Below are positions 40,179-50,899 of a stretch of 64,000 nucleotides of DNA, one piece after another (the stretch's first letter is position 1; every line of letters begins with the position of its first letter). The notes under the pieces are model-generated. The model saw only the letters and a list, made by a program, of their open reading frames with translations. It had not been told where the DNA came from and ran no database searches. The stretch spans positions 62,001 to 126,000 of the forward strand of contig CACDQQ010000002.1 in assembly GCA_902555065.1 (NCBI GenBank), given 5' to 3'. The stretch is from an uncultured Pelagibacteraceae bacterium (lineage in GTDB: Bacteria; Pseudomonadota; Alphaproteobacteria; Pelagibacterales; Pelagibacteraceae). The position numbers and the translations under genes were made by a program.

Positions 40179-41201
40179 ATGAGATCGAAAAATTTTACAT
40201 ATGAGAAAAGTGGCGTAAGCATAAAAAAAGCAGATAAATTTATTAAATTTATATCCTCAAGCACAAAAAAATCAAAAAAAAGTGGTCATTTTAAGAATAT
40301 TGGGGGATTTGGAGCACTTACAAAACTACCAAGTAATTTAAAGAGACCATATCTTGTAACTAGTACAGACGGAGTTGGTACAAAAATCGAAGTTGCAAAT
40401 CAACTAGGTAAATTTGATACAATTGGGGTAGATCTTGTAGCTATGTGTGTAAATGACATTATCGTTCAAGGAGCAAAACCTTTGCTTTTTTTAGATTATA
40501 TATCAGTTGAAAAAATCGATACTAAAAAACTAAAAAGTATAATTAGTGGAATTATTAAAGGCTGCAAATTAGCTGACTGTGAATTAGTTGGTGGAGAAAC
40601 GGCAGAAATGCCTGGAACATATTCAAAGGGAAAATTTGATATTGCTGGATTTTCTTTAGGCTTGGTTGAAAAATATAAAATATTATTAAATAAAATAAAA
40701 GAAAAAGATTTAGTGCTAGCAGTACCTTCAAGTGGTCTCCACTCAAATGGATATTCTTTAGTGAGACATATTATAAAAAAAAAAAAAATTAATATAAAAA
40801 AAAATTCTTTTTTGAAAAATGAATTATTAGTTCCTACAAAAATATATGTAATTTATGTATTAGAATTAATTAGAAAAAAGTATTTAAATGCTTGTGCAAA
40901 TATAACCGGAGGTGGTTTAAAAGATAATATAAAAAGAATAATTCCAGATAATTATTGTGCTGAAATAAATTTAGAAAAAATAAAAACATTAAAAATATTT
41001 AGATGGCTAAAAAGTCAAGGTGTAAGCGATAAAGAAATGTTAAAAACTTTTAATTGTGGTGTTGGCTTCTGTTTAGTAGTAAAACGTTCAAACTACCAAA
41101 AAATAATTAAATTTTTTCCAAAAAAATATAAACCATATGTTATTGGAAAAATTACAAAAAATTCAAAAAAAGTAAAGTTAAGTGGAAAAGTCATCTGGTA
41201 A
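40179..41201 (+). CDS. purM: Phosphoribosylformylglycinamidine cyclo-ligase
   Basis: STDGVGTKIEVA, GVDLVAMCVNDIIVQGAKPLLFLDYI, GGETAEMPGTY, GLHSNGYSLVR. Confidence 0.97.
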   Translation: MRSKNFTYEKSGVSIKKADKFIKFISSSTKKSKKSGHFKNIGGFGALTKLPSNLKRPYLVTSTDGVGTKIEVANQLGKFDTIGVDLVAMCVNDIIVQGAKPLLFLDYISVEKIDTKKLKSIISGIIKGCKLADCELVGGETAEMPGTYSKGKFDIAGFSLGLVEKYKILLNKIKEKDLVLAVPSSGLHSNGYSLVRHIIKKKKINIKKNSFLKNELLVPTKIYVIYVLELIRKKYLNACANITGGGLKDNIKRIIPDNYCAEINLEKIKTLKIFRWLKSQGVSDKEMLKTFNCGVGFCLVVKRSNYQKIIKFFPKKYKPYVIGKITKNSKKVKLSGKVIW

Positions 41202-41760
41202 AAAAAACACAGCGATATTGATAAGTGGTAGAGGTAGCAATTTAAGATCATTAATAAAATATGCAAAAAAGAAAAAATCTTTAATTAGAATAGTTCTAGT
41301 TGTCTCCGATAATTTTAGTGCGAAAGGATTAAATTACGCAAATAAATCCAAAATTAATAACATTGTGTTAAAATATTCTAATAGAGAAAGTTTCGAAAAT
41401 CGTTTGTTAAAATCATTAAAGATAAACAATGTTGATTTGATTTGTTTAGCTGGATTTATGAAAATACTTTCAGGTAGTTTTATAAAAAAATTTAAGAATC
41501 CTATACTTAATATTCACCCTTCTCTTTTGCCTAAGTATAAAGGACTAAACACACACAACAGAGCAATTCAAAATAAAGACAAATACTCTGGGGCTACAGT
41601 TCATATTGTTAATAAGAAATTAGACTCAGGAAAAATCATATTACAGAAAAAGGTAAAAATTCTAAAATCGGACAGTGAAAAAAGCTTAGAAAAAAAAGTT
41701 TTGAAAATTGAGCATAAAATATACCCAAAAGCAATTATCAAATTATTAGCTAGTGATTGA
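41182..41760 (+). CDS. purN: Phosphoribosylglycinamide formyltransferase
   Basis: ILISGRGSNLRSLI, ICLAGFMKILSGSF, NIHPSLLPKYKGLNTH; GTG start overlapping purM. Confidence 0.96.
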   Translation: MEKSSGKKNTAILISGRGSNLRSLIKYAKKKKSLIRIVLVVSDNFSAKGLNYANKSKINNIVLKYSNRESFENRLLKSLKINNVDLICLAGFMKILSGSFIKKFKNPILNIHPSLLPKYKGLNTHNRAIQNKDKYSGATVHIVNKKLDSGKIILQKKVKILKSDSEKSLEKKVLKIEHKIYPKAIIKLLASD

Positions 41761-42172
41761 AAAAAAAATCTAATTCAATCTTAGCATTTTCAGGACTGTC
41801 TGAACCATGAACAGAGTTTTTATCAATTGAAATACCGTATTTTTTCCTCAGAGTACCCTCCTCTGCATCAGTCGGATTAGTTGCTCCCATTAACTTTCTA
41901 TTTTCAGCAACTGCATTTTCTCTTTGTAAAGTCATTACAACAATAGGACCTGAAGATAAATAAGTGCATAAATCGTTATAAAATGGTTTAGACTCATGTA
42001 CTTTATAAAATTTCTCGGCTTCCTCTTTAGATATATGGATTTTTTTTTCTTTTATTATTTCAAATCCTTTTTTTGTAAATTCCTGCTTAATCTGATCTTG
42101 AAGATTTCTTTCAACTGCATCTGGTTTAATTATCGATAGAGTTTGCTCAATATTACTCATAGTTATCCTCAA
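41750..42172 (-). CDS. ndk: Nucleoside diphosphate kinase
   Basis: QTLSIIKPDAVERN, GATNPTDAEEGTLRKKYG, NSVHGSDSPENA. Confidence 0.98.
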   Translation of the reverse strand: MRITMSNIEQTLSIIKPDAVERNLQDQIKQEFTKKGFEIIKEKKIHISKEEAEKFYKVHESKPFYNDLCTYLSSGPIVVMTLQRENAVAENRKLMGATNPTDAEEGTLRKKYGISIDKNSVHGSDSPENAKIELDFFFNH

Positions 42173-43589
42173 TTAATTTATTTAATAATCTAACTCCATA
42201 ACCAGTTGCACCACCGGAGTTAAGCGCTCCCCCATATTTTGAAAATGCCATGCCAGCAATATCTAAGTGCGCCCAAGGAGTTTTATTTATTATGAACCTC
42301 TGTAAAAATTGAGCTGCTGTCGTTGAACCTGCTCCACCTACATAATTAATATTTTGCATATCAGCGTTTTTAGAATTTATTAGTTTATCAAAGTTTTCGT
42401 TTAACGGCATCCTCCAGAGTTTTTCCTCAACACTTTCACCAGCATCAATTAGTTCTTTAGATAATTTATCATTATTTGAAAATAGACCAGCATATTCTGA
42501 GCCAAGAGAAACAATTATAGCTCCAGTTAATGTTGCTAAATCAATAATAAATTGTGGTTTAAATTTTTCTTCTGTAAATGTTAAAGCATCTGCTAAAACC
42601 AGTCTTCCTTCAGCATCGGTATTCAAAATTTCAATAGTTTTTCCACTATAAGATTTGACAATATCACCAGGTCTTTGGGCATTTCCACTTACCATATTTT
42701 CTACAAGTCCAACTACTCCAACAGCATTAGTTTTCGACTTTCTTAACGCAAGAGTTTTCATTAAACCAACAACTGTAGCTGAGCCTGCCATATCATAAGT
42801 CATATCTTCCATAAATTTTGCTGGTTTTAAAGAGTAACCTCCAGTATCAAAGCACACACCTTTTCCAACGAAAGCTAAGGGTTTTGATTTACTTTTTGTG
42901 CCTTTCCATTCTATAGTTACTAAATATGAACCTCTTACACTTCCTTGGCCAACACCCAGTAAAGCGTTCATGCCCATTTTTTTTAATTTTTTTTGATCAT
43001 ATACAGTAACTTTTAATCCAAATTTTCTTAATTTTACTATACGTCTTGCATATTCATCTGGATGTAAAACATTTCCTGGTTCAGATACCAGATCTCTAGT
43101 GAGAAAAACACCCTCTAAAAGTGAATTTAATTTATTCCTCAATAGGTTTGTTTTTTTTGATTTATGACCAACTACATATAAGTTTATTGTCATATTTTTT
43201 GATTTATCAGTTTTATAAACATTAAATTCATACGATTTAAGTTGAGCACCGTGTAAAAACCTCTCTAGTTGTATATTAGTAATATTGGACAAACTTGTTT
43301 CAAAAAAGAATTTTTCAATTTTATTGTTCTTTAAGAAGAGGAATAAACTAGACCCAAGTTTCTCATAATCTAAAGAAGTTTTTGAATTAATACAATTTAC
43401 AAATATATATATTTTGTCATTTATGTTTTTAATAAGAAATTTTCTCTCCAAGAATAATTTATTAGCAAATACAGATTTTTTTAGAGATTTAATGATTTTA
43501 TTTTGACCAGTTTTATCCTTTAATAAAATAAGCTGATTATCTTTAGCTTCTTTGGGTGCTTTAGTTACAAAATCTAATTTTAGCTTCAT
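42153..43589 (-). CDS. pepA: Leucyl aminopeptidase (M17)
   Basis: VGKGVCFDTGGYSLKPA, NTDAEGRLVLADAL. Confidence 0.96.
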   Translation of the reverse strand: MKLKLDFVTKAPKEAKDNQLILLKDKTGQNKIIKSLKKSVFANKLFLERKFLIKNINDKIYIFVNCINSKTSLDYEKLGSSLFLFLKNNKIEKFFFETSLSNITNIQLERFLHGAQLKSYEFNVYKTDKSKNMTINLYVVGHKSKKTNLLRNKLNSLLEGVFLTRDLVSEPGNVLHPDEYARRIVKLRKFGLKVTVYDQKKLKKMGMNALLGVGQGSVRGSYLVTIEWKGTKSKSKPLAFVGKGVCFDTGGYSLKPAKFMEDMTYDMAGSATVVGLMKTLALRKSKTNAVGVVGLVENMVSGNAQRPGDIVKSYSGKTIEILNTDAEGRLVLADALTFTEEKFKPQFIIDLATLTGAIIVSLGSEYAGLFSNNDKLSKELIDAGESVEEKLWRMPLNENFDKLINSKNADMQNINYVGGAGSTTAAQFLQRFIINKTPWAHLDIAGMAFSKYGGALNSGGATGYGVRLLNKLIEDNYE

Positions 43590-43643
43590 TTTTTTGAAAT
43601 ATTTAATAGATAATGTTGTATATTTGTTAAATTTAAAATTTCA

Positions 43644-44774
43644 ATGAATAAATTAATATTTCGTAAACTATCATATGATATTTTGTTATTTTTTTTGTTG
43701 TCGTCACTCGCAATAACATCAATTATATGGGTAATCCAAGGAGTTAATTTACTAGATATTGTTACTGAAAAAGGTCATGCCATTAGTGTATATTTTTTTT
43801 ACTCAATATTAATTATTCCTAAAATATTTAGTAAAATTCTAATTTTTACTTATTTCTTAACTTTATTTGTAGTTTTGCAAAGATATGTTGAAAATAACGA
43901 AATTTTAGTTTTTTGGACCAATGGAATAAAGAAGATTTCCTTTATTAATTTTATTGCAAAATTTTCTTTTTTATTTGTCTTTATTCAACTTGCTTTAAAT
44001 ATTTATGTGGTTCCATTTACACAAAATATGGCACAACAATATCTAAACGACTCATCTATGGAATTTTTTCCTAAGCTTATTGAAGAAAAAAAATTTTCAA
44101 ATGTTATGCAAAATTTAACAATTTTTGTAGAAGAAAGCAATCAAGACGGAAACTTGAAAGGAATATATATCAAAGAGCAGATGAAAAACGGTGAAACAAA
44201 AATAATTACAGCAAACAATGGTAAGTTATTTAAAGATAATAAAGGTTTTAATTTTAAACTTTTAGATGGCAATATAACCAATATAAACATTAATGGAAAT
44301 TTTGATATAGGATTTCAAGAGACAACTTACGAATTATCCAAATTTAATTCTAAAACTAGAAAGACAAGTAAATTAAATGAAATGCATACTTCATTCTTAT
44401 TATCTTGTTTAGAAAAATTTATTTTAAGTAGAAAAAATATTAGCCAGAGATGTGGCGAAGATAATTCCTTTGTTATATTAGATATTTATGAAGAAACATT
44501 TAAAAGAATTATAAATCCAATATATATTATTATTTTATCTTTAATAAGTTCTTTAGTAATTTTTAAATCAAATATTAATTATCTACAAAATTATTTTAAA
44601 AGTTTTTTATTTTTAATAGGGTTTATTATTATTTTATTTTCTGAATTGAGCTACAAGTTTATATCTACAAAATTAGAATTTGAATTATTTTTTTTAGCTC
44701 TTCCTTTATTGTTTATTATAATTTTTTATATTTATATTTTTATTAAATCAAATTTTAATTATAGGCATTTATGA
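43644..44774 (+). CDS. lptF: LPS export permease LptF
   Basis: YjgP/YjgQ-type membrane protein; first of a tandem pair before lptD. Confidence 0.88.
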   Translation: MNKLIFRKLSYDILLFFLLSSLAITSIIWVIQGVNLLDIVTEKGHAISVYFFYSILIIPKIFSKILIFTYFLTLFVVLQRYVENNEILVFWTNGIKKISFINFIAKFSFLFVFIQLALNIYVVPFTQNMAQQYLNDSSMEFFPKLIEEKKFSNVMQNLTIFVEESNQDGNLKGIYIKEQMKNGETKIITANNGKLFKDNKGFNFKLLDGNITNININGNFDIGFQETTYELSKFNSKTRKTSKLNEMHTSFLLSCLEKFILSRKNISQRCGEDNSFVILDIYEETFKRIINPIYIIILSLISSLVIFKSNINYLQNYFKSFLFLIGFIIILFSELSYKFISTKLEFELFFLALPLLFIIIFYIYIFIKSNFNYRHL

Positions 44775-45853
44775 TAATAAAAAAATACCAATCATATATT
44801 TATTCATTATTTGCAAAAAGATTTTTAATAATAAATTTCATATTTTTTTGTATTATAGTAATAATTAATTTTTTTGATGAAATAAGATTTGCTGAAAAAT
44901 ATGGAGCTGAAACTTACTTTATTTTTTATTTATCCCTATTGAATGCCCCATCACTCATATTCGAAGTTTTACCTTTTGCTTTTTTAATATCAGTAAAACT
45001 ATTCTACCTTAATTTAATTGAAAAAAACGAACTTGAAATTTTAAATTCAAATGGAATTAGCAACTTTCAATTAATTTTACACTTAACAATAATTTCAGGA
45101 ATTATTGGAGTTCTATTACTTTTATTTTTTTACTCATTTTCCTCTGCTTTAAAAGGTAAATATCTTGACACAAAGAATAGTTTTTCTAACTCAAACGAAT
45201 ATTTGGCGGTAGTAAACGATGATGGATTGTGGATAAAAGAGGAAATTGATCAAAATTTATATATTATTCATGCTGAAAAATTTGATGCGGATAAATTAAA
45301 ATCAATAACTATAACTGAAGCTGATAAGTATTATAATAACAAAACTACAATTATTGCCGAAACAGCAAATATATTGTCAAAAAATTGGCAACTCAGTGAA
45401 GTATCAATTTTAAATAAAGATGGAAATAAAAATAAATTTAAGAGTTATGTTTACAACTCCTCATTCAATGGTGAGATTATTTCAAACCTATTTGCAAACC
45501 TTAATGCCTTAAATATTTATGAGTTACACAAACTATCTAACAGTTATTTTAAAATAGGATATTCAAATACTGATATTAAAATACACTTGAATAAGCTTTA
45601 TAGTTTACCAATATTTTATATTCTGATGACAGTGTTAGGATTTATAATAATAAATAGATTGAAAAGAGTAAAATCTAAATTTTTTGTAATAATTTTTGGG
45701 ATTTTCATTTCTGTTTTAGTTTATTATGTAAATTATTTTTCTGGAATACTTGGAAATAAAGGTGCTTTACCAGTTTATTTATCAGTATGGTTACCTCTGA
45801 TAATTCTTTTTTTAGTTTGTAATATGGGTTTGATTAAGGTCAATGAAAATTAA
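44771..45853 (+). CDS. lptG: LPS export permease LptG
   Basis: YjgP/YjgQ pattern (NAPSLIFEVLPFAFLISVKLFYLNLIEKNELEILNSNGIS). Confidence 0.9.
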   Translation: MIIKKYQSYIYSLFAKRFLIINFIFFCIIVIINFFDEIRFAEKYGAETYFIFYLSLLNAPSLIFEVLPFAFLISVKLFYLNLIEKNELEILNSNGISNFQLILHLTIISGIIGVLLLLFFYSFSSALKGKYLDTKNSFSNSNEYLAVVNDDGLWIKEEIDQNLYIIHAEKFDADKLKSITITEADKYYNNKTTIIAETANILSKNWQLSEVSILNKDGNKNKFKSYVYNSSFNGEIISNLFANLNALNIYELHKLSNSYFKIGYSNTDIKIHLNKLYSLPIFYILMTVLGFIIINRLKRVKSKFFVIIFGIFISVLVYYVNYFSGILGNKGALPVYLSVWLPLIILFLVCNMGLIKVNEN

Positions 45854-48233
45854 AAATTTATATAAATTAATATTTATTATTTTAATCAACACAGAAGTAT
45901 TTTCTGAAGAAATTGAATTTAAAGCTTCTAAAATGGATATAAAAGAGAATGGAAATATTATTTTTGCATACAATTCGAAGGCGACTATACCATTGGAGAA
46001 AATTGAAATAACTTCAAATAAAGCTAAGCATAATAAAGAGACGTCAGTTACAATATTTACAGATAACGTTATATTTAAAGATAAAATTAATAATGTAATA
46101 ATACAAAGTAACAAGATTATTTATAATAAAATAAAAAATTTAATATACAGCAATGATGCCACTTATATGGTTGTTAAAGATGAATATAAAATTATTTCTA
46201 GGAATGTTTATTTTGATCGAAATTTAAACCGAATATTTAGTAATGAAAAAACATCCATAGAGGATAATGATCAAAATTTATATAAGTTAAAAGAGAAATT
46301 TGTGTTGGACGCAAATAAAGAAATTATCTCATCAAAAAAATCTGTTATAATCGATAATCAGGATAACAAATATATTTTTGAAGATATAATAATTAATCTC
46401 TCGAATAATGAAATTGCAGGTAAAGAAATAAAGGTTGAGTTTGAAAAATCTTATTTTGGAAATCCAGAAAACGAACCTATTTTAAAAGGAAGAAGTGGAT
46501 ACTCTAACGATGATAATTTAAAAATCTATAAAGGAGTTTTTAGTACATGCAATATAAAGAATAAAAAATGTAGAGCTTGGGAATTAAATTCTGATGAATT
46601 TAATCATGACAAAAATAAAAAAATATTTGAATACAAAAAATCTTGGTTTAAAATATTTGATTATAGGGTATTTTATCTTCCTTATTTTAATCACCCAGAT
46701 CCATCAGTTAAAAGAAAATCTGGATTTTTAACTCCATCTTATTCGAGCTCGAGTAGATTTGGGACTGCTGTAAATTTTCCATATTTTAAAGTAATATCAA
46801 TAGATAAAGACCTAACCTTAAGGCCAAGATATTATGCGGACAAAAGCTTCTTATTACAAAACGAGTACAGACAGGCACTACTAAATTCCAATATTATAAG
46901 TGATTTTAGCTTACTAGTAGGTAATGAAGGAACAAAATCACACCTATTTTACAATCAAGTAGGAAAAATAAACGATTACATTACTTTCAAATTAAACTTG
47001 CAAGATGTTGAAGGAGACAACTATTTAAAAAATCACAAATTATATGAAAATTCATTATTGATCCAGGATGATGGTCTTTTACTATCAAACTTAGATATAA
47101 ATTGGGGTTTTAAAAATTCAAATCTAAGCACATCTTTTAAGGTTTTTGAAGATTTGTCACAGAATTATCATGATAGATACCAATATATTTTTCCTGATTT
47201 TAATTTTACTAAAACTATAGAGATACCTGAAAGTTATAATGGTAATTTCAATTTTAATTCATACGGTTATAATAAGAATTATAATACAAATATTACTGAA
47301 AGTGTTATTACAAATGATTTTTTATTTTCTTCAAATAATTTTATTAATAAAATAGGAATGTCAACAAACTATGACTTGCTACTAAAAAATTCAAACGACT
47401 ACCTAGATGAGTCAACAAATTCTGGAGAAGAATTAAATTATAATTTATTTGGAACATTTAAAATAGACACCAGTTTACCTTTGCAGAAAAAAATAGAAGA
47501 TTATAAACATATTATAAATCCTAAAATTTCTTTTAGATATAGTCCCAATAAAAATAGTGATTTATCATCGAACGATCTTAAACTTAATTATTATAACGCC
47601 TTCAACTTAAATAGAATTGAAACATCCTCACAAGTAGAGGGTGGAGAGGCTCTAACTGTCGGTTTTGAATTTAATAGAATAAATACCAAGGGACCTGATA
47701 ATTTTGAGTTTAAAGTAGCAAATGTGATTAAGCATAAAGAAGATCATAATCTTCCATCAAAATCTAAATTAGATAAAACACGTTCTGATATATTTGGAGA
47801 TATTAATTATAGATTTAACGATAATCTAGCAATTGGTTATGGTTATTCTTATGATAAAGATCTCGAATACTCAAATTTAGATGGAATAAATTTAGATTTT
47901 AATATTAATAATTTTTTTACTAATTTTAATTATTATACAGAAAATCACGATTTTGGAGATACTGAAAATATTTTAAATAGAACAACATTTAAGCCAAATC
48001 AGGAAAATAAATTTTCTTTTGAATCTACTAAAAATTTACGTGATGATTTTACAGAATACTATGATTTAATTTATACATATTTCACAGATTGTATATCGAT
48101 TAATTTAAATTATAATAAATCTTTTTATAGAGATGGTAATTTAAAACCAAATGAAAGCTTATCTTTCCTTGTCAAAATTATTCCATTTACTGAATTAGGA
48201 GTACCTAATGTAGGTAGCTTAATTGGAAAATAA
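45843..48233 (+). CDS. lptD: LPS assembly outer membrane protein LptD
   Basis: FSTCNIKNKKCRAWELNSDEF, FKIFDYRVFYLPYFNHPDPSVKRKSGFLTPSYSSSSRFG. Confidence 0.93.
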   Translation: MKIKNLYKLIFIILINTEVFSEEIEFKASKMDIKENGNIIFAYNSKATIPLEKIEITSNKAKHNKETSVTIFTDNVIFKDKINNVIIQSNKIIYNKIKNLIYSNDATYMVVKDEYKIISRNVYFDRNLNRIFSNEKTSIEDNDQNLYKLKEKFVLDANKEIISSKKSVIIDNQDNKYIFEDIIINLSNNEIAGKEIKVEFEKSYFGNPENEPILKGRSGYSNDDNLKIYKGVFSTCNIKNKKCRAWELNSDEFNHDKNKKIFEYKKSWFKIFDYRVFYLPYFNHPDPSVKRKSGFLTPSYSSSSRFGTAVNFPYFKVISIDKDLTLRPRYYADKSFLLQNEYRQALLNSNIISDFSLLVGNEGTKSHLFYNQVGKINDYITFKLNLQDVEGDNYLKNHKLYENSLLIQDDGLLLSNLDINWGFKNSNLSTSFKVFEDLSQNYHDRYQYIFPDFNFTKTIEIPESYNGNFNFNSYGYNKNYNTNITESVITNDFLFSSNNFINKIGMSTNYDLLLKNSNDYLDESTNSGEELNYNLFGTFKIDTSLPLQKKIEDYKHIINPKISFRYSPNKNSDLSSNDLKLNYYNAFNLNRIETSSQVEGGEALTVGFEFNRINTKGPDNFEFKVANVIKHKEDHNLPSKSKLDKTRSDIFGDINYRFNDNLAIGYGYSYDKDLEYSNLDGINLDFNINNFFTNFNYYTENHDFGDTENILNRTTFKPNQENKFSFESTKNLRDDFTEYYDLIYTYFTDCISINLNYNKSFYRDGNLKPNESLSFLVKIIPFTELGVPNVGSLIGK

Positions 48234-48236
48234 AAA

Positions 48237-49163
48237 ATGCTTAGATTGAAAAAATTATTTTTTATATTAATTATTTTTTTTTATAATTCTTTTTCGTTTT
48301 CTCAAATTGAAATAAAATACAAAATTGATGAGGAAATTATAACTAATATTGATATTTTAAATGAAAAAAAATATTTATTATTTCTAAGACCAAACTTAAG
48401 CAAACTTCCAGAAAATGAGATATTAAAAATATCTCGTGATACACTTGTAAGAGAAATTATAAAAAAGAAAGAAATTGATAAAGTTTTTAAAAAACAACCA
48501 AATGAAAAGTTTTTAAACGAAATAAAAAATAATCTTTTCAAATTTAAAAAAGTAAAAAATGAAGACGAATTTCGTAATTTATTAAGAAAAAACGGTATTA
48601 AATATAATAAAATTATAGAAAAGGTTAAATATGAAGCTTTATGGAATGACTTGATTTTTAGAAAATTTAATTCTTTGGTTAAAATAAATAGAAATAAATT
48701 AAAAGAAAAATTAAGAGATCAATTAAAAAATAACAAAAAATATGAATATAACTTATCAGAACTTCTATTTGAAGTTGATAAATCAGAAAACTTTGATTCA
48801 AAATATCTTAGAATAACTAATTATATAAACTCAACCACTTTTAAAAATGCAGCTTCTAAATTCAGTATAGCTGGTAGCAATAATAAAGGGGGACAGATTG
48901 GATGGATTAAAGAAACTTTACTATCAAAAAAATTAAGTAAAATTTTAAAAAAAATGAAAATAAATGAAATCACAACACCTATCGAATATCCAAATGGTTA
49001 TTTAATTTTAAAAATAAATAACAAAAGAGAAATGAAACAAATAAAAGATATTAATAAGGAACTTGAAGACTTAGTAAAATTTGAGAGAAATAACCAATTA
49101 AATCAATTTTCTCTTTTATATTTCAAAAAATTAAAACAAAATACGAAAATTAATGAAAACTAA
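48237..49163 (+). CDS. surA: SurA-like periplasmic peptidyl-prolyl isomerase
   Basis: Signal peptide; YKIDEEIITNIDILNEKKYL N-terminus and parvulin-like GGQIGWIKETLLSKKL; between lptD and pdxA. Confidence 0.82.
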   Translation: MLRLKKLFFILIIFFYNSFSFSQIEIKYKIDEEIITNIDILNEKKYLLFLRPNLSKLPENEILKISRDTLVREIIKKKEIDKVFKKQPNEKFLNEIKNNLFKFKKVKNEDEFRNLLRKNGIKYNKIIEKVKYEALWNDLIFRKFNSLVKINRNKLKEKLRDQLKNNKKYEYNLSELLFEVDKSENFDSKYLRITNYINSTTFKNAASKFSIAGSNNKGGQIGWIKETLLSKKLSKILKKMKINEITTPIEYPNGYLILKINNKREMKQIKDINKELEDLVKFERNNQLNQFSLLYFKKLKQNTKINEN

Positions 49164-50115
49164 ATATATTATAATTGTTTTGGGAGAACCTTTCAGTATA
49201 TTTTCTGAGATTATTGCTAAATATTTTTCAAAAAAAAAAATTAACAAAAAAAAAATTATAATTATTGGAAATGTAAAACTTTTCGAAAATCAAATAAAAA
49301 AGTTAAAGTATGACTTAAATATAAATGTTATTAAAAATTATATTGATGCCAAAAGTAATATTATAAATTTTATAAATATTGAATTTAAATTCAAAAAAAT
49401 ATTTTCAAAAATTAGTGGAAATTCAAAAGATTATATTGAAAAATGTTTCAATAAAGCATTAGAGATTATACAGAATAATAATAAAGAATTTATATTTATA
49501 AATGGCCCTATATCAAAAAAAAATTTTTTAAATAAAAAATTCTCAGGAATAACCGAATATTTATCAAAGAAAACAAATTCAAGAAATGAAGTAATGTTAA
49601 TTTATAATGATAAATTGTCTGTTTCTCCACTAACAACGCACATACCAATTAAATATGTTACAAAAAATATAACAAAAAATAAAATTTTAAATAATGTTTT
49701 AAAAATTAATAAATTTTATAAGCAAATACATAAAAAAAAAGTTAAATTTGCTTTACTTGGATTAAACCCGCACTGTGAAACAATAGATAATTATAGTGAA
49801 GAAGATAAAATTATTAGACCAGCAATAAAATTATTAAAGAAAAAAAAAATCGATATATCCGGACCATTTTCGACTGATACTTTTTTTTTAAAAAAAAATA
49901 TCAACAGATTTGACGTCATTATAGGTATGTATCATGATCAAGTTTTAACTCCAATAAAAACTCTATTTAATTTTAATGCAATTAATATTACAGTAGGACT
50001 TCCTTTTATAAGAATTTCTCCAGATCATGGGCCAAATTCATCAATGCTAGGTAAAAACAAGTCAGATCCAGCATCATTTATATATGCAATGAAATTTATA
50101 AAAAAATTTAAATAA
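49153..50115 (+). CDS. pdxA: 4-hydroxythreonine-4-phosphate dehydrogenase-like protein
   Basis: GLNPHCETIDNYSEEDKIIRPAI, GPFSTDTFF, GMYHDQVLTPIKTL, VGLPFIRISPDHG. Confidence 0.92.
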   Translation: MKTKYIIIVLGEPFSIFSEIIAKYFSKKKINKKKIIIIGNVKLFENQIKKLKYDLNINVIKNYIDAKSNIINFINIEFKFKKIFSKISGNSKDYIEKCFNKALEIIQNNNKEFIFINGPISKKNFLNKKFSGITEYLSKKTNSRNEVMLIYNDKLSVSPLTTHIPIKYVTKNITKNKILNNVLKINKFYKQIHKKKVKFALLGLNPHCETIDNYSEEDKIIRPAIKLLKKKKIDISGPFSTDTFFLKKNINRFDVIIGMYHDQVLTPIKTLFNFNAINITVGLPFIRISPDHGPNSSMLGKNKSDPASFIYAMKFIKKFK

Positions 50116-50116
50116 G

Positions 50117-50899
50117 ATGAAACCTAAAAAAAGCCTAGGTCAAAATTTTTTAACTAATGAAAAAATTTTAAATGATATAATTTCGACCGGAAAAATAAAA
50201 GAGGATGATTTAATATTAGAAATAGGTCCTGGGACAGGTAGGCTGACAGAAAAAATTTTAGAAAAAAAACCTAACAAATTAATAGTTGTTGAAAAAGATA
50301 AATTTCTCTCAAATGAATTAAAAGAAAAATTTGGTCAAAGGATAGAGGTAATAAATAATGACATATTGAAATGCTATCACAATTTCAATTTTAAAAAACC
50401 AATAAAAGTTTTTGGAAATCTACCATACAATATCTCAACTAAAATATTGACATCAATAATTAAATTAGAAAATTTAGATAAAATTTTTTCTGAATTTATT
50501 TTTGTTTTTCAAAAAGAAGTAGCTGAAAGAATCGTAGCCAAATTTAACACAAAGCAATATGGCAGAATATCAATTTTATCGTCCTGGAAAATGAATAAAT
50601 CAAAAATTTTTGATATATCTCCAAAAAGTTTTTATCCTATTCCTAAAGTTTGGAGTTCATTAGTTGTTCTTAAACCTAAAAATAAAATAGAGCACATAAA
50701 AAATTCAAAAAACTTAGAATATATTACAAATACTTTTTTTAGCCAAAGAAGAAAGATGATCCGAAAGCCAATGAAACAATTATTCAAAAATTATAATGAT
50801 GTTGCAGAAAATTTAAATATTAATTTAAATCTAAGACCACAAAATTTAAAAATAAGTACATATATAGAAATATGTAAATACTTTGAAAAATTAACTTAA
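50117..50899 (+). CDS. rsmA: 16S rRNA dimethyladenosine transferase
   Basis: KKSLGQNFLTNEKIL, ILEIGPGTGRLTEKIL, GNLPYNISTKIL, QRRKMIRKPMK. Confidence 0.97.
   Translation: MKPKKSLGQNFLTNEKILNDIISTGKIKEDDLILEIGPGTGRLTEKILEKKPNKLIVVEKDKFLSNELKEKFGQRIEVINNDILKCYHNFNFKKPIKVFGNLPYNISTKILTSIIKLENLDKIFSEFIFVFQKEVAERIVAKFNTKQYGRISILSSWKMNKSKIFDISPKSFYPIPKVWSSLVVLKPKNKIEHIKNSKNLEYITNTFFSQRRKMIRKPMKQLFKNYNDVAENLNINLNLRPQNLKISTYIEICKYFEKLT

Noticed and set aside
45812-46114. 100-aa minus strand ORF
   Set aside because: Antisense across the lptG/lptD junction; hydrophobic composition reflects the reverse complement of AT-rich coding sequence.
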